This document shows positions 15,097 to 24,813 of a DNA stretch of 29,545 nucleotides, one piece after another. Position 1 is the stretch's first letter; every line of letters begins with the position of its first letter. Source of the DNA: Flavobacteriaceae bacterium UBA5544. Lineage in GTDB: Bacteria > Bacteroidota > Bacteroidia > Flavobacteriales > Flavobacteriaceae. The stretch spans positions 19,093 to 48,637 of the forward strand of contig DINI01000023.1 of the NCBI GenBank assembly GCA_002426755.1, given 5' to 3'. Made by a program: the position numbers and the translations under genes. The notes beneath the pieces were generated by a model. The model was not told the origin of the DNA. It was given only the letters and a program-made list of their open reading frames with translations, and did no database searches.

Positions 15097-15618
15097 ATGA
15101 CAAGAGAAGAAAAATCACAAGTTATTGAAGAGTTGACTGCTCAATTAGCGGATAATACACATATCTATTTAACTGATATTTCTGGATTAAACGCAGGAAA
15201 CACTTCAGATTTACGCCGTGCTTGTTTTAAAGCAAACATTAAATTGGCGGTCGTAAAAAATACCTTATTGGAAAAAGCTATGGAAGCTTCTGATAAAGAT
15301 TTTGGTGATTTACCAAAAACTTTAAAAGGAAATACTTCTGTAATGTATTCTGAAACAGGAAATGCTCCAGCTAAAGTAATCAAAGCATTCCGTAAAAAAT
15401 CTGATAAGCCTTTGCTTAAAGGAGCTTTTATTGAAGAAGCAATTTACATTGGTGATGAGCAATTAGATGCACTGGTTGACATCAAATCAAGAGAAGAATT
15501 AATCGGAGATATCGTAGCATTGTTACAATCTCCTGCTAAAAACGTTATTTCAGCTCTTAAATCAAGTGGTGGTAAATTAGCAGGCATCGTCAAAACTTTA
15601 TCCGAAAAAGAAGGATAA
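15097..15618 (+). CDS. rplJ: 50S ribosomal protein uL10
   Basis: A 173-residue L10. The N-terminal domain (MTREEKSQVIEELTAQL start) binds 23S rRNA near L11, and the C-terminal helix (from about residue 135) is the docking site for L7/L12 dimers. Order and length are standard. With almost no gap to rplA it is expected to be cotranscribed with rplKA. Confidence 0.98.
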   Translation: MTREEKSQVIEELTAQLADNTHIYLTDISGLNAGNTSDLRRACFKANIKLAVVKNTLLEKAMEASDKDFGDLPKTLKGNTSVMYSETGNAPAKVIKAFRKKSDKPLLKGAFIEEAIYIGDEQLDALVDIKSREELIGDIVALLQSPAKNVISALKSSGGKLAGIVKTLSEKEG

Positions 15619-15678
15619 TCAAATAAGTACGCACTTAAACAAATTATATTTTATTAAAATTTTTAAAAACGATAGAAA

Positions 15679-16056
15679 ATGGCAGATTTAAAAGATTTCG
15701 CAGAAAAACTAGTTAACTTAACTGTAAAAGAAGTTAACGAATTGGCAACAATATTAAAAGATGAGTATGGTATCGAACCAGCTGCTGCTGCTGTTGCAGT
15801 TGCTGCAGGCGGTGCTGCTGCAGGTGGTGATGCTGCTGAAGAGCAAACTGAATTTACAGTAGTTCTTAAAGCTGCAGGTGCTTCTAAATTAGCAGTTGTT
15901 AAATTGGTTAAAGAATTAACTGGTTTAGGCTTGAAAGAAGCTAAAGAACTTGTTGATGGTGCACCAAGCAACATCAAAGAGGGCGTTTCTAAAGATGAAG
16001 CAAATGCTTTAAAAGCATCTTTGGAAGAAGCTGGAGCAGAGGTTGAGCTTAAGTAA
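15679..16056 (+). CDS. rplL: 50S ribosomal protein bL12 (L7/L12)
   Basis: A 125-residue acidic stalk protein: N-terminal dimerisation helices (1-32), an Ala/Gly-rich hinge (about 35-52), and a C-terminal domain that recruits translational GTPases (VVLKAAGASKLAVVKLVKEL... GLGLKEAKELVDGAP). The 60-bp gap from rplJ includes a small hairpin TAAGT-ACGC-ACTTA (15625-15638). A long hairpin follows before rpoB. Confidence 0.98.
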   Translation: MADLKDFAEKLVNLTVKEVNELATILKDEYGIEPAAAAVAVAAGGAAAGGDAAEEQTEFTVVLKAAGASKLAVVKLVKELTGLGLKEAKELVDGAPSNIKEGVSKDEANALKASLEEAGAEVELK

Positions 16057-16057
16057 G

Positions 16058-16116
16058 CTAAACCAAAACTACAAATCATGGTTTAGGTCTTCCGAGTAGT
16101 CGGAATGACCTAAACC
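16058..16116 (+). promoter_or_regulatory. rplL-rpoB intergenic hairpin with a competing upstream arm
   Basis: GGTTTAGGTC+TTCCGA (16080-16095) pairs with TCGGAA+T+GACCTAAACC (16100-16116), giving 16 pairs with a single-base bulge and a GTAG loop. CCCTTTTG follows, a poor T tract. A second CTAAACC lies upstream at 16058-16064 and can pair with the same GGTTTAG. Position fits the partial terminator or RNase III site known between rplL and rpoB in E. coli. Confidence 0.7.
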
Positions 16117-16182
16117 CTTTTGTGTATATTAAGTGTACATAAAAAAACAACTATTTTATTTTAATCAAAATCTCGTTCATCG

Positions 16183-19100
16183 ATGTTAGCACAAAAAGCT
16201 GAAAGATTAAATTTCTCTTCTATTGTAAATAGAACGGAATATCCAGATTTCTTGGATATCCAGATTAAATCCTTCCAGGATTTTTTCCAATTAGAGACTA
16301 AATCAGAAGAAAGAGGGAATGAAGGACTCTACAACACCTTCATGGAAAACTTCCCGATTACAGATACGCGTAATCAATTTGTCTTGGAATTTTTGGATTA
16401 TTTTATCGATCCACCAAGATACACCATTGAGGAGTGTATCGAAAGAGGACTAACGTATAGTGTGCCATTAAAAGCACGTTTAAAACTGTACTGTACAGAC
16501 CCAGAGCATGAAGATTTCGAAACCATCGTACAGGATGTGTATTTAGGAACTATTCCTTATATGACACCAAGTGGAACGTTTTGTATCAATGGTGCAGAGC
16601 GTGTGGTTGTTTCGCAATTGCACAGGTCTCCAGGGGTTTTCTTTAGCCAGTCATTCCATGCGAACGGAACCAAATTATATTCTGCAAGGGTAATTCCTTT
16701 CAAAGGATCTTGGATAGAATTCGCTACAGACATCAATAGCGTTATGTACGCTTATATTGATAGAAAGAAAAAATTACCAGTGACTACATTGTTCAGAGCC
16801 ATCGGTTTTGAGCGTGATAAAGACATTCTTGAGATTTTTGACCTTGCTGAAGAAATTAAGGTTTCTAAAGCTGGATTGAAAAAAGTATTGGGACGTAAAC
16901 TTGCTGCTCGTGTATTGAATACTTGGCACGAGGATTTTGTGGATGAAGATACTGGCGAGGTAGTTTCTATCGAACGTAATGAAATTGTACTTGATCGTGA
17001 TACCATTTTAGATAAAGATAATATCGAGGAAATTCTTGAAGCAGATGCTAAAACTGTGCTTTTGCACAAAGAAAGTGCGCAACAGGGAGATTACGCTATC
17101 ATACATAATACACTTCAAAAAGACCCGACCAACTCGGAGAAAGAAGCTGTAGAACATATTTACCGTCAACTACGTAATGCAGAACCGCCTGATGAGGAGA
17201 CTGCACGTGGAATCATTGACAAATTATTCTTCTCTGACCAACGTTATTCATTAGGTGAAGTAGGTCGTTATAGAATGAACAAAAAGTTAGGTCTTGATAT
17301 CGGAATGGACAAACAAGTGTTGACCAAAGTTGATATCATTACCATCATTAAATATTTAATCGAGCTTATCAATTCCAAAGCAGAGATTGATGATATTGAC
17401 CACTTGTCTAACCGTCGTGTACGTACTGTTGGTGAGCAATTATCTCAACAATTTGGTGTTGGTTTGGCACGTATGGCTCGTACCATCCGTGAGCGTATGA
17501 ATGTTCGTGATAACGAGGTGTTTACACCTATCGATTTGATTAACGCGAAAACTTTATCGTCTGTAATCAACTCATTCTTTGGAACGAATCAGTTATCTCA
17601 ATTCATGGACCAAACAAATCCATTGGCAGAGATTACTCACAAACGTCGTTTATCGGCGCTAGGACCTGGAGGTCTGTCTCGTGAAAGAGCAGGATTTGAG
17701 GTTCGTGACGTTCACTATACGCATTACGGTCGTTTATGTCCGATTGAAACGCCAGAGGGACCAAACATTGGTTTGATTTCTTCACTTTCTGTTTATGCAA
17801 AAGTAAACGGAATGGGCTTCATCGAAACACCTTACCGTAAGATTGAAAATGGAGTGGTTGACATTAAGAATGCACCAACCTATTTGAGCGCTGAAGAGGA
17901 AGAAGACCAGTTGATTGCGCAAGCAAATATTAGAGTGGATGAGAAAGGAAAAATCATCGAAGACAAGATTATTGCGCGTCAAGAAGGTGATTTCCCAGTC
18001 ATTGACCCAGCGAATGCCAATTACACAGACGTTGCACCTAACCAAGTTGCTTCTATTTCTGCATCTTTGATTCCGTTCTTGGAGCATGATGATGCGAACA
18101 GAGCCTTGATGGGTTCAAACATGATGCGTCAAGCAGTTCCATTATTACGTGTAGATGCACCGATTGTAGGTACTGGCTTGGAGCGTCAAGTGGCATCGGA
18201 TTCAAGAGTCTTGATTAATGCAGAAGGCGATGGTGTTGTTGAGTATGTTGATGCAAATGAAATCACCATTAAGTATGCTCGTACGGAAGAAGAAGCGATG
18301 GTAAGTTTTGATAGTGATACCAAAACATATCCATTGGTGAAATTTAGAAAAACGAATCAAGGTACCTCCATCAACTTAAAACCTATTGTTGAAAAAGGTG
18401 ATAAGGTGAAAAAAGGTCAAGTATTATGTCAAGGATACGCTACAGAAAATGGCGAATTGGCATTAGGTCGTAACATGAAAGTGGCGTTCATGCCATGGAA
18501 AGGTTACAACTTTGAGGACGCGATTGTAATTTCTGAAAAAGTAGTCCGTGATGATATTTTCACATCGATTCATATTGATGAGTATTCATTGGAAGTTCGT
18601 GATACCAAATTAGGGAACGAAGAGTTGACCAATGATATTCCTAACGTTTCTGAAGAAGCAACTAAAGACTTGGATGAAAACGGTATGATTCGTATCGGTG
18701 CAGAAATCAAACCAGGAGATATTTTGATTGGTAAGATTACGCCAAAAGGTGAATCTGACCCAACTCCTGAAGAGAAATTATTGAGAGCTATCTTTGGTGA
18801 CAAGGCCGGTGATGTAAAGGATGCATCATTAAAAGCCTCTCCATCATTGCACGGTGTTGTTATTGAGAAAAAATTATTTTCAAGAGCAGTCAAAGACAAA
18901 CGTAAAAGAGCAAAAGATAAAGAAGATATCGATGCTTTGGAAGCTATTTACTACAGAAAATTTGACGATTTAAAAGCTATTTTGGTTGATAAATTATTCA
19001 ACATTGTAAATGGTAAAACAGCTCAAGGTATTTTTAACGATTTAGGTGAAGAAATCATTCCAAAAGGTAAAAAATATACCTTGAAGATGTTAAACTCTGT

Positions 19101-19995
19101 GGATGATTACACGCATTTAACGTCTGGAACTTGGACAACTGATGACCATACAAATGCCATGATTGCAGACTTGATTCACAATTATAAAATCAAGGAAAAT
19201 GACCTTCAAGGGTCGTTGCGTCGTGAGAAATTTACGATTTCTGTTGGTGATGAGTTACCAGCTGGTATCATTAAATTGGCCAAAGTTTACATCGCTAAAA
19301 AACGTAAACTGAAAGTTGGTGATAAAATGGCAGGACGTCACGGTAACAAAGGTATCGTTGCGCGTATCGTTCGTCAAGAAGATATGCCTTTCTTGGAAGA
19401 TGGAACTCCAGTTGATATCGTATTGAATCCGCTTGGTGTACCGTCTCGTATGAACATCGGTCAGATATATGAAACCGTTCTTGGGTGGGCAGGTCAAAAA
19501 TTGGGACGTACCTATGCTACGCCAATATTTGATGGTGCTACCTTGGACCAAATCAATGAATTGACAGATGAAGCTGGAATCCCACGTTTTGGTCATACCT
19601 ATTTGTATGATGGTGGTACGGGAGACCGTTTCGACCAACCAGCAACTGTTGGTGTGATTTATATGTTGAAACTAGGTCACATGGTAGATGATAAAATGCA
19701 CTCGCGTTCTATCGGACCATACTCTCTTATTACGCAACAACCGCTTGGTGGTAAAGCACAGTTTGGTGGTCAGCGTTTTGGTGAGATGGAGGTTTGGGCA
19801 CTTGAGGCGTATGGCGCATCTGCAACGTTGAGAGAAATCTTAACGGTAAAATCTGACGACGTGATAGGTAGAGCTAAAACTTACGAAGCAATCGTAAAAG
19901 GAGAGCCAATGCCAGAACCAGGACTACCTGAATCTTTCAACGTACTTATGCACGAATTGAAAGGATTAGGATTGGATATTAGATTAGAAGAATAA
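16183..19995 (+). CDS. rpoB: DNA-directed RNA polymerase subunit beta
   Basis: A 1270-residue beta subunit, the normal Flavobacteriaceae length. The rifampicin region is at 470-491 (QLSQFMDQ...THKRRLS), with wild-type residues at D476, H486 and S491 (E. coli 516, 526, 531), so no common resistance change is seen. The MAGRHGNKG motif (1049-1057) carries conserved basic residues near the active centre. The C-terminus (LDIRLEE) is short and typical. The gene is read with rplL upstream, subject to the hairpin at 16080, and with rpoC 76 bp downstream. Confidence 0.99.
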   Translation: MLAQKAERLNFSSIVNRTEYPDFLDIQIKSFQDFFQLETKSEERGNEGLYNTFMENFPITDTRNQFVLEFLDYFIDPPRYTIEECIERGLTYSVPLKARLKLYCTDPEHEDFETIVQDVYLGTIPYMTPSGTFCINGAERVVVSQLHRSPGVFFSQSFHANGTKLYSARVIPFKGSWIEFATDINSVMYAYIDRKKKLPVTTLFRAIGFERDKDILEIFDLAEEIKVSKAGLKKVLGRKLAARVLNTWHEDFVDEDTGEVVSIERNEIVLDRDTILDKDNIEEILEADAKTVLLHKESAQQGDYAIIHNTLQKDPTNSEKEAVEHIYRQLRNAEPPDEETARGIIDKLFFSDQRYSLGEVGRYRMNKKLGLDIGMDKQVLTKVDIITIIKYLIELINSKAEIDDIDHLSNRRVRTVGEQLSQQFGVGLARMARTIRERMNVRDNEVFTPIDLINAKTLSSVINSFFGTNQLSQFMDQTNPLAEITHKRRLSALGPGGLSRERAGFEVRDVHYTHYGRLCPIETPEGPNIGLISSLSVYAKVNGMGFIETPYRKIENGVVDIKNAPTYLSAEEEEDQLIAQANIRVDEKGKIIEDKIIARQEGDFPVIDPANANYTDVAPNQVASISASLIPFLEHDDANRALMGSNMMRQAVPLLRVDAPIVGTGLERQVASDSRVLINAEGDGVVEYVDANEITIKYARTEEEAMVSFDSDTKTYPLVKFRKTNQGTSINLKPIVEKGDKVKKGQVLCQGYATENGELALGRNMKVAFMPWKGYNFEDAIVISEKVVRDDIFTSIHIDEYSLEVRDTKLGNEELTNDIPNVSEEATKDLDENGMIRIGAEIKPGDILIGKITPKGESDPTPEEKLLRAIFGDKAGDVKDASLKASPSLHGVVIEKKLFSRAVKDKRKRAKDKEDIDALEAIYYRKFDDLKAILVDKLFNIVNGKTAQGIFNDLGEEIIPKGKKYTLKMLNSVDDYTHLTSGTWTTDDHTNAMIADLIHNYKIKENDLQGSLRREKFTISVGDELPAGIIKLAKVYIAKKRKLKVGDKMAGRHGNKGIVARIVRQEDMPFLEDGTPVDIVLNPLGVPSRMNIGQIYETVLGWAGQKLGRTYATPIFDGATLDQINELTDEAGIPRFGHTYLYDGGTGDRFDQPATVGVIYMLKLGHMVDDKMHSRSIGPYSLITQQPLGGKAQFGGQRFGEMEVWALEAYGASATLREILTVKSDDVIGRAKTYEAIVKGEPMPEPGLPESFNVLMHELKGLGLDIRLEE

Positions 19996-20006
19996 AGAAA
20001 GTTTTT

Positions 20007-20056
20007 AGTCACGGTTTTCGGTTCCCAGAGAGGTACTGAAAACTGCGACTGCGACT
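20007..20056 (+). promoter_or_regulatory. Long hairpin in the rpoB-rpoC gap
   Basis: Bases 20007-20022 pair with 20035-20050 in 15 of 16 positions (one A-C mismatch, two G-T) around a 12-nt loop. The 3' side runs into a tandem GCGACT repeat (20045-20056). The rpoC start is 16 bases further on. There is no T tract, so RNA processing or translational control is more likely than termination. Confidence 0.6.
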
Positions 20057-20071
20057 GAATACTTAAAGAAA

Positions 20072-23000
20072 ATGGCAAAAAGACAAGATAAAAATACAGT
20101 ACAGAGATTCAATAAAATCTCTATTGGTTTGGCATCTCCAGAATCTGTTTTGGCAGCATCTCGTGGCGAGGTTTTAAAACCAGAAACTATTAATTATCGA
20201 ACCCACAAACCAGAACGTGATGGTTTGTTCTGCGAGCGTATCTTCGGTCCTGTAAAGGATTTTGAATGTGCTTGCGGTAAATATAAAAGAATACGTTACA
20301 AAGGCATCGTATGTGACCGTTGTGGTGTAGAGGTAACCGAAAAGAAAGTACGTCGTGATAGAGTAGGGCACATCAATTTGGTGGTTCCAGTTGCTCATAT
20401 CTGGTACTTCCGTTCGTTACCAAACAAAATTGGATACCTTTTAGGATTGCCTTCCAAAAAGTTGGATATGATTATTTACTACGAACGTTACGTAGTCATC
20501 CAACCAGGTAATGCTAAAAACGTCGATGGTGAACCAGTTCAAAAAATGGATTTCTTAACAGAAGAAGAATACTTGAGCATTCTTGATTCGCTTCCACAGG
20601 AAAACCAATATTTGGACGACCACGATCCAAACAAATTCGTTGCCAAAATGGGAGCGGAGTGTTTGATTGACTTGCTCGGAAGAATTGATTTGAACGAGTT
20701 GTCTTACGATTTGCGTCACAAAGCAAACAACGAAACGTCTAAACAACGTAAAACGGAGGCATTAAAACGTCTTCAAGTTGTTGAGGCATTCCGTGACTCT
20801 AACGCAAACCGCGAAAATCTTCCTGAATGGATGATTATGAAAGCGATACCAGTAATTCCACCGGAATTACGTCCTTTGGTGCCGTTGGATGGTGGTCGTT
20901 TTGCGACTTCTGACTTGAATGATTTATACAGAAGAGTTATCATTCGTAACAATCGTTTGAAGCGTTTGGTTGAAATCAAAGCACCAGAAGTGATTTTGCG
21001 TAATGAGAAACGTATGTTGCAAGAGTCTGTAGATTCATTGTTTGACAACACACGTAAGGCATCTGCTGTAAAAACAGATTCTAATAGACCATTAAAATCA
21101 TTGTCTGATTCCTTAAAAGGAAAACAAGGACGTTTCCGTCAAAACTTACTTGGTAAGCGTGTGGATTATTCTGCTCGTTCGGTAATCGTCGTTGGACCAG
21201 AATTAAAATTATTCGAATGCGGATTGCCTAAAAACATGGCCGCGGAACTTTACAAACCATTTATTATCAGAAAATTGATAGAACGTGGTATCGTGAAGAC
21301 TGTAAAATCTGCAAAGAAAATCATAGATAGAAAAGAACCAGTAGTTTGGGATATTTTAGAGAATGTTTTGAAAGGACATCCAGTTCTTTTGAATCGTGCT
21401 CCTACACTTCACAGACTTGGTATTCAAGCGTTTCAACCAAAATTGATTGAAGGTAAAGCAATTCAACTGCACCCATTGGTATGTACTGCATTTAATGCGG
21501 ATTTCGACGGTGACCAGATGGCTGTACATTTACCATTGGGACCTGAAGCTATTTTGGAGGCACAATTATTAATGTTGGCTTCCCATAATATCTTGAATCC
21601 TGCTAATGGTTCTCCTGTTACTGTACCTTCTCAAGACATGGTTCTTGGTCTTTATTATATGACCAAAGAGCGCAAGTCAACTGATGAGGTGAAAGTAAAA
21701 GGTGAAGGTTTGACATTTTACTCATTCGAAGAAGTAAATATTGCTTACAATGAGAAGAAAGTAGAATTGAACGCTTCCATCAAAGTTAGGGCAATGGATT
21801 TAAATGAAGAAGGCAAATTAGCGCCAAGAATCATTGAAACTACCGTCGGTCGTGTATTGTTCAACGAGAAAGTTCCTGAAGCGGCTGGTTATATCAATCA
21901 AGTATTGACCAAAAAATCTTTGCGTGATATCATTGGTGATATTTTGAAAGTAACTTCTGTTCCCGAAACAGCTGAATTCCTTGATGAAATCAAAGATTTA
22001 GGGTATAAATTTGCATTCCAAGGTGGTTTGTCATTCAGTTTGGGTGATATCATTATTCCTGCTGAAAAACAAGGCATGATTGATAGCGCCAACCAAGAAG
22101 TAGATGGTATTATGGCCAACTACAATATGGGATTGATTACCAACAACGAACGTTATAATCAGGTTATTGATATCTGGACGTCTACGAATGCCGCCTTGAC
22201 AGAATTGTCAATGAAACGTATCCGTGAAGACCAACAAGGGTTCAACTCTGTATACATGATGCTTGATTCTGGTGCGCGTGGTTCGAAAGAGCAAATTCGC
22301 CAGTTGACAGGGATGCGTGGTTTGATGGCAAAACCTAAAAAATCAAACGCAGGTGGTGGTGAGATTATCGAGAATCCAATTCTTTCCAACTTTAAGGAAG
22401 GTCTTTCGATTTTAGAATACTTTATCTCTACACACGGTGCTCGTAAAGGTCTTGCCGATACGGCTCTTAAAACTGCGGATGCTGGTTATTTGACCCGTCG
22501 TTTGGTGGATGTATCTCAAGATGTGATTATTTACAGTGAAGATTGTGGCACATTGAGAGGAATTGAAGTATCTGCATTGAAGAAAAACGAGGAGATTATC
22601 GAATCTCTTGAAGATAGAATTGTAGGTAGAACATCATTGAATGATGTGTACGACCCAATGACTGAAGAAGTTTTGGTAAAAGCTGGTGAACATATACATG
22701 ACCATATCGCTAAACGCATCGGAGAGTCTGCATTGGATTCTGTTGAAGTGCGTTCTGCATTGACTTGCGAAGCAAAACAAGGTATTTGTTCTAAATGTTA
22801 CGGTCGTAACCTAGCAACCGGTAAAATGGTTCAGCGAGGAGAAGCTGTTGGTGTTGTTGCCGCCCAATCCATTGGTGAGCCTGGTACACAGCTGACACTT
22901 CGTACCTTCCACGTTGGTGGTATTGCGGGTAACATATCAGAGGAGAATAAATTGACCGTGAAGTTCAACGGTATCGCGGAAATTGAAGACCTTAAAGTCG

Positions 23001-24373
23001 TCAAAGGAACCGACAACCAAGGTAACGCTGTTGATGTTGTAATTTCACGTACATCAGAGCTTAAATTGGTGGATGCAAAAACAGGCATTACGTTAAGCAC
23101 AAACAATATTCCTTATGGTTCATTCATTTATGTGAAACCAGGTGAAAAAGTTGCGAAAGGCGATGTCATTTGTTCATGGGATCCTTATAATGGTGTCATC
23201 ATTTCTGAATTTGCAGGTAAAGTGTCCTATGAAAACATCGAACAAGGTATTACGTACCAAGTTGAGATTGATGAACAAACAGGTTTCCAAGAGAAAGTAA
23301 TTTCAGAATCAAGAAACAAAAAATTGATTCCAACATTGCATATCGAGGATGCTAAAGGAAACACCTTACGTTCGTACAACTTACCAGTTGGTGCCCACTT
23401 GATGATTAATGATGGTGAGAAAATCAACGTAGGTAAGGTATTGGTGAAGATTCCACGTAAATCGGCTAAAACTGGGGATATTACAGGTGGTCTTCCACGT
23501 GTGACCGAGTTGTTCGAAGCGCGTAATCCTTCCAATCCTGCGGTTGTGAGTGAAATTGATGGTGTGGTTTCTTTCGGAAAAATCAAAAGAGGTAATCGCG
23601 AGATTATCATCGAATCTAAATTAGGTGAGGTAAAGAAATATTTGGTTAAATTGTCAAATCAGATTCTTGTACAAGAGAATGATTATGTGAAAGCAGGTAT
23701 GCCTTTATCTGATGGTTCAATTACTCCTGACGACATCTTGAATATCAAAGGACCATCTGCAGTTCAGCAATATTTGGTAAACGAAGTACAGGAAGTATAT
23801 CGTTTGCAAGGTGTGAAAATCAATGATAAGCACTTCGAGGTTGTTGTAAGGCAGATGATGCGTAAAGTTCAGATTATTGATTCTGGTGATACGATTTTCC
23901 TTGAAGACCAATTGGTTCATAAATCAGACTTTATCGAAGAAAATGATAAAATCTTTGGTATGAAAGTCATTGAAGACGCGGGAGATTCTAAAACCTTGAA
24001 ACCTGGACAAATTGTTACAGTTCGTCAATTGAGAGATGAAAATTCAATCGTAAGAAGGGAAGATGGTAAGTTGGCCGAAGCTAGAGATGCAAGACCAGCA
24101 ACTGCAACTCCAATCTTGCAAGGAATCACTAGAGCTTCCTTACAGACTAAATCATTCATTTCTGCGGCATCGTTCCAAGAAACGACTAAAGTATTGAACG
24201 AAGCAGCTGTAAGTGCTAAAGTAGATGAACTTGACGGATTGAAAGAAAACGTAATTGTAGGACATAGAATTCCTGCAGGAACCGGTGTAAGACGCTACGA
24301 GCACATCATTGTGGGTTCAAAACAGGAATTCAACGAGATGATGAAAGCTAAAGAAGAGTTTAATTATAATTAA
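20072..24373 (+). CDS. rpoC: DNA-directed RNA polymerase subunit beta'
   Basis: A 1433-residue beta' subunit. The N-terminal zinc ribbon uses C66, C68, C81 and C84. The catalytic loop NADFDGDQ spans 475-482, with the Mg-binding aspartates D477, D479 and D481. The second zinc site uses C825, C899, C906 and C909. The trigger-loop region contains GEPGTQLTLRTFH (about 934-946). The protein ends MKAKEEFNYN. It forms the clamp and half of the active site with RpoB. A palindrome plus T tract follows the stop. Confidence 0.99.
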   Translation: MAKRQDKNTVQRFNKISIGLASPESVLAASRGEVLKPETINYRTHKPERDGLFCERIFGPVKDFECACGKYKRIRYKGIVCDRCGVEVTEKKVRRDRVGHINLVVPVAHIWYFRSLPNKIGYLLGLPSKKLDMIIYYERYVVIQPGNAKNVDGEPVQKMDFLTEEEYLSILDSLPQENQYLDDHDPNKFVAKMGAECLIDLLGRIDLNELSYDLRHKANNETSKQRKTEALKRLQVVEAFRDSNANRENLPEWMIMKAIPVIPPELRPLVPLDGGRFATSDLNDLYRRVIIRNNRLKRLVEIKAPEVILRNEKRMLQESVDSLFDNTRKASAVKTDSNRPLKSLSDSLKGKQGRFRQNLLGKRVDYSARSVIVVGPELKLFECGLPKNMAAELYKPFIIRKLIERGIVKTVKSAKKIIDRKEPVVWDILENVLKGHPVLLNRAPTLHRLGIQAFQPKLIEGKAIQLHPLVCTAFNADFDGDQMAVHLPLGPEAILEAQLLMLASHNILNPANGSPVTVPSQDMVLGLYYMTKERKSTDEVKVKGEGLTFYSFEEVNIAYNEKKVELNASIKVRAMDLNEEGKLAPRIIETTVGRVLFNEKVPEAAGYINQVLTKKSLRDIIGDILKVTSVPETAEFLDEIKDLGYKFAFQGGLSFSLGDIIIPAEKQGMIDSANQEVDGIMANYNMGLITNNERYNQVIDIWTSTNAALTELSMKRIREDQQGFNSVYMMLDSGARGSKEQIRQLTGMRGLMAKPKKSNAGGGEIIENPILSNFKEGLSILEYFISTHGARKGLADTALKTADAGYLTRRLVDVSQDVIIYSEDCGTLRGIEVSALKKNEEIIESLEDRIVGRTSLNDVYDPMTEEVLVKAGEHIHDHIAKRIGESALDSVEVRSALTCEAKQGICSKCYGRNLATGKMVQRGEAVGVVAAQSIGEPGTQLTLRTFHVGGIAGNISEENKLTVKFNGIAEIEDLKVVKGTDNQGNAVDVVISRTSELKLVDAKTGITLSTNNIPYGSFIYVKPGEKVAKGDVICSWDPYNGVIISEFAGKVSYENIEQGITYQVEIDEQTGFQEKVISESRNKKLIPTLHIEDAKGNTLRSYNLPVGAHLMINDGEKINVGKVLVKIPRKSAKTGDITGGLPRVTELFEARNPSNPAVVSEIDGVVSFGKIKRGNREIIIESKLGEVKKYLVKLSNQILVQENDYVKAGMPLSDGSITPDDILNIKGPSAVQQYLVNEVQEVYRLQGVKINDKHFEVVVRQMMRKVQIIDSGDTIFLEDQLVHKSDFIEENDKIFGMKVIEDAGDSKTLKPGQIVTVRQLRDENSIVRREDGKLAEARDARPATATPILQGITRASLQTKSFISAASFQETTKVLNEAAVSAKVDELDGLKENVIVGHRIPAGTGVRRYEHIIVGSKQEFNEMMKAKEEFNYN

Positions 24374-24388
24374 ATAAATTGAGACTTG

Positions 24389-24418
24389 GATTCCCGTGAA
24401 AGCGGGAATCTTTGTTTT
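24389..24418 (+). terminator. Terminator of the rpoBC unit, also palindromic repeat copy 3
   Basis: GATTCCCGT (24389-24397) pairs with GCGGGAATC (24402-24410), 9 pairs with one G-T, over a GAAA loop, then TTTGTTTT. The core matches the palindromes at 11296 and 11498, showing that the repeat can serve as a terminator. Confidence 0.75.
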
Positions 24419-24437
24419 ATAAGAAAATAGCATCAAT

Positions 24438-24755
24438 ATGAGCGATAACAAAGAAGCTCCAAAACCAGGTCAAATCAATATTGAATTGGATGAAAAAGTA
24501 GCCGAAGGAACATATTCCAATCTGGCAATCATTAATCATTCGGTTTCTGAATTTGTAGTTGATTTTGTGAGTATCATGCCAGGAACACCGAAAAGCAAAG
24601 TGAAGTCAAGGATTATTTTGACGCCACAGCATGCCAAGCGTTTGCTGAAAGCGTTGGGAGAGAATGTACATCGTTTTGAGAAAGCCCATGGTGAAATCAA
24701 AGACTATGAACAGCCGCCAATTCCATTGAACTTTGGACCGACTGGCCAAGCATAA
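24438..24755 (+). CDS. DUF3467 family protein
   Basis: A 105-residue protein (QINIELDEKVAEGTYSNLAI...) that fits DUF3467, a family of unknown function common in Bacteroidota and other phyla. The conserved core is EGTYSNLAIINHSVSEFVVDF and KSRIILTPQHAKRLLKALGEN. It often sits just after rpoC in this phylum, as here (64 bp). The rpoC 3' palindrome lies between them, so coexpression may be partial. It has no signal peptide or TM and is probably cytoplasmic. Confidence 0.85.
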   Translation: MSDNKEAPKPGQINIELDEKVAEGTYSNLAIINHSVSEFVVDFVSIMPGTPKSKVKSRIILTPQHAKRLLKALGENVHRFEKAHGEIKDYEQPPIPLNFGPTGQA

Positions 24756-24762
24756 AACTAAA

Positions 24763-24799
24763 AAATCCCTTTGAACTTAATCAAAGGGATTTCTTTTTT
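24763..24799. terminator. Bidirectional terminator between DUF3467 and the ferredoxin gene
   Basis: AAATCCCTTTGA (24763-24774) and TCAAAGGGATTT (24781-24792) form a perfect 12-bp stem with a 6-nt loop. C plus TTTTTT follows on this strand and a run of A precedes it, so both convergent genes can use it. Confidence 0.93.
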
Positions 24800-24813
24800 A
24801 AAACAAAGTTCAG

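Noticed and set aside
15663..16079. A 138-codon Ala/Ser-rich frame antisense to rplL
   Set aside because: It mirrors the low-complexity codons of the L12 hinge; rplL on the other strand is certain.
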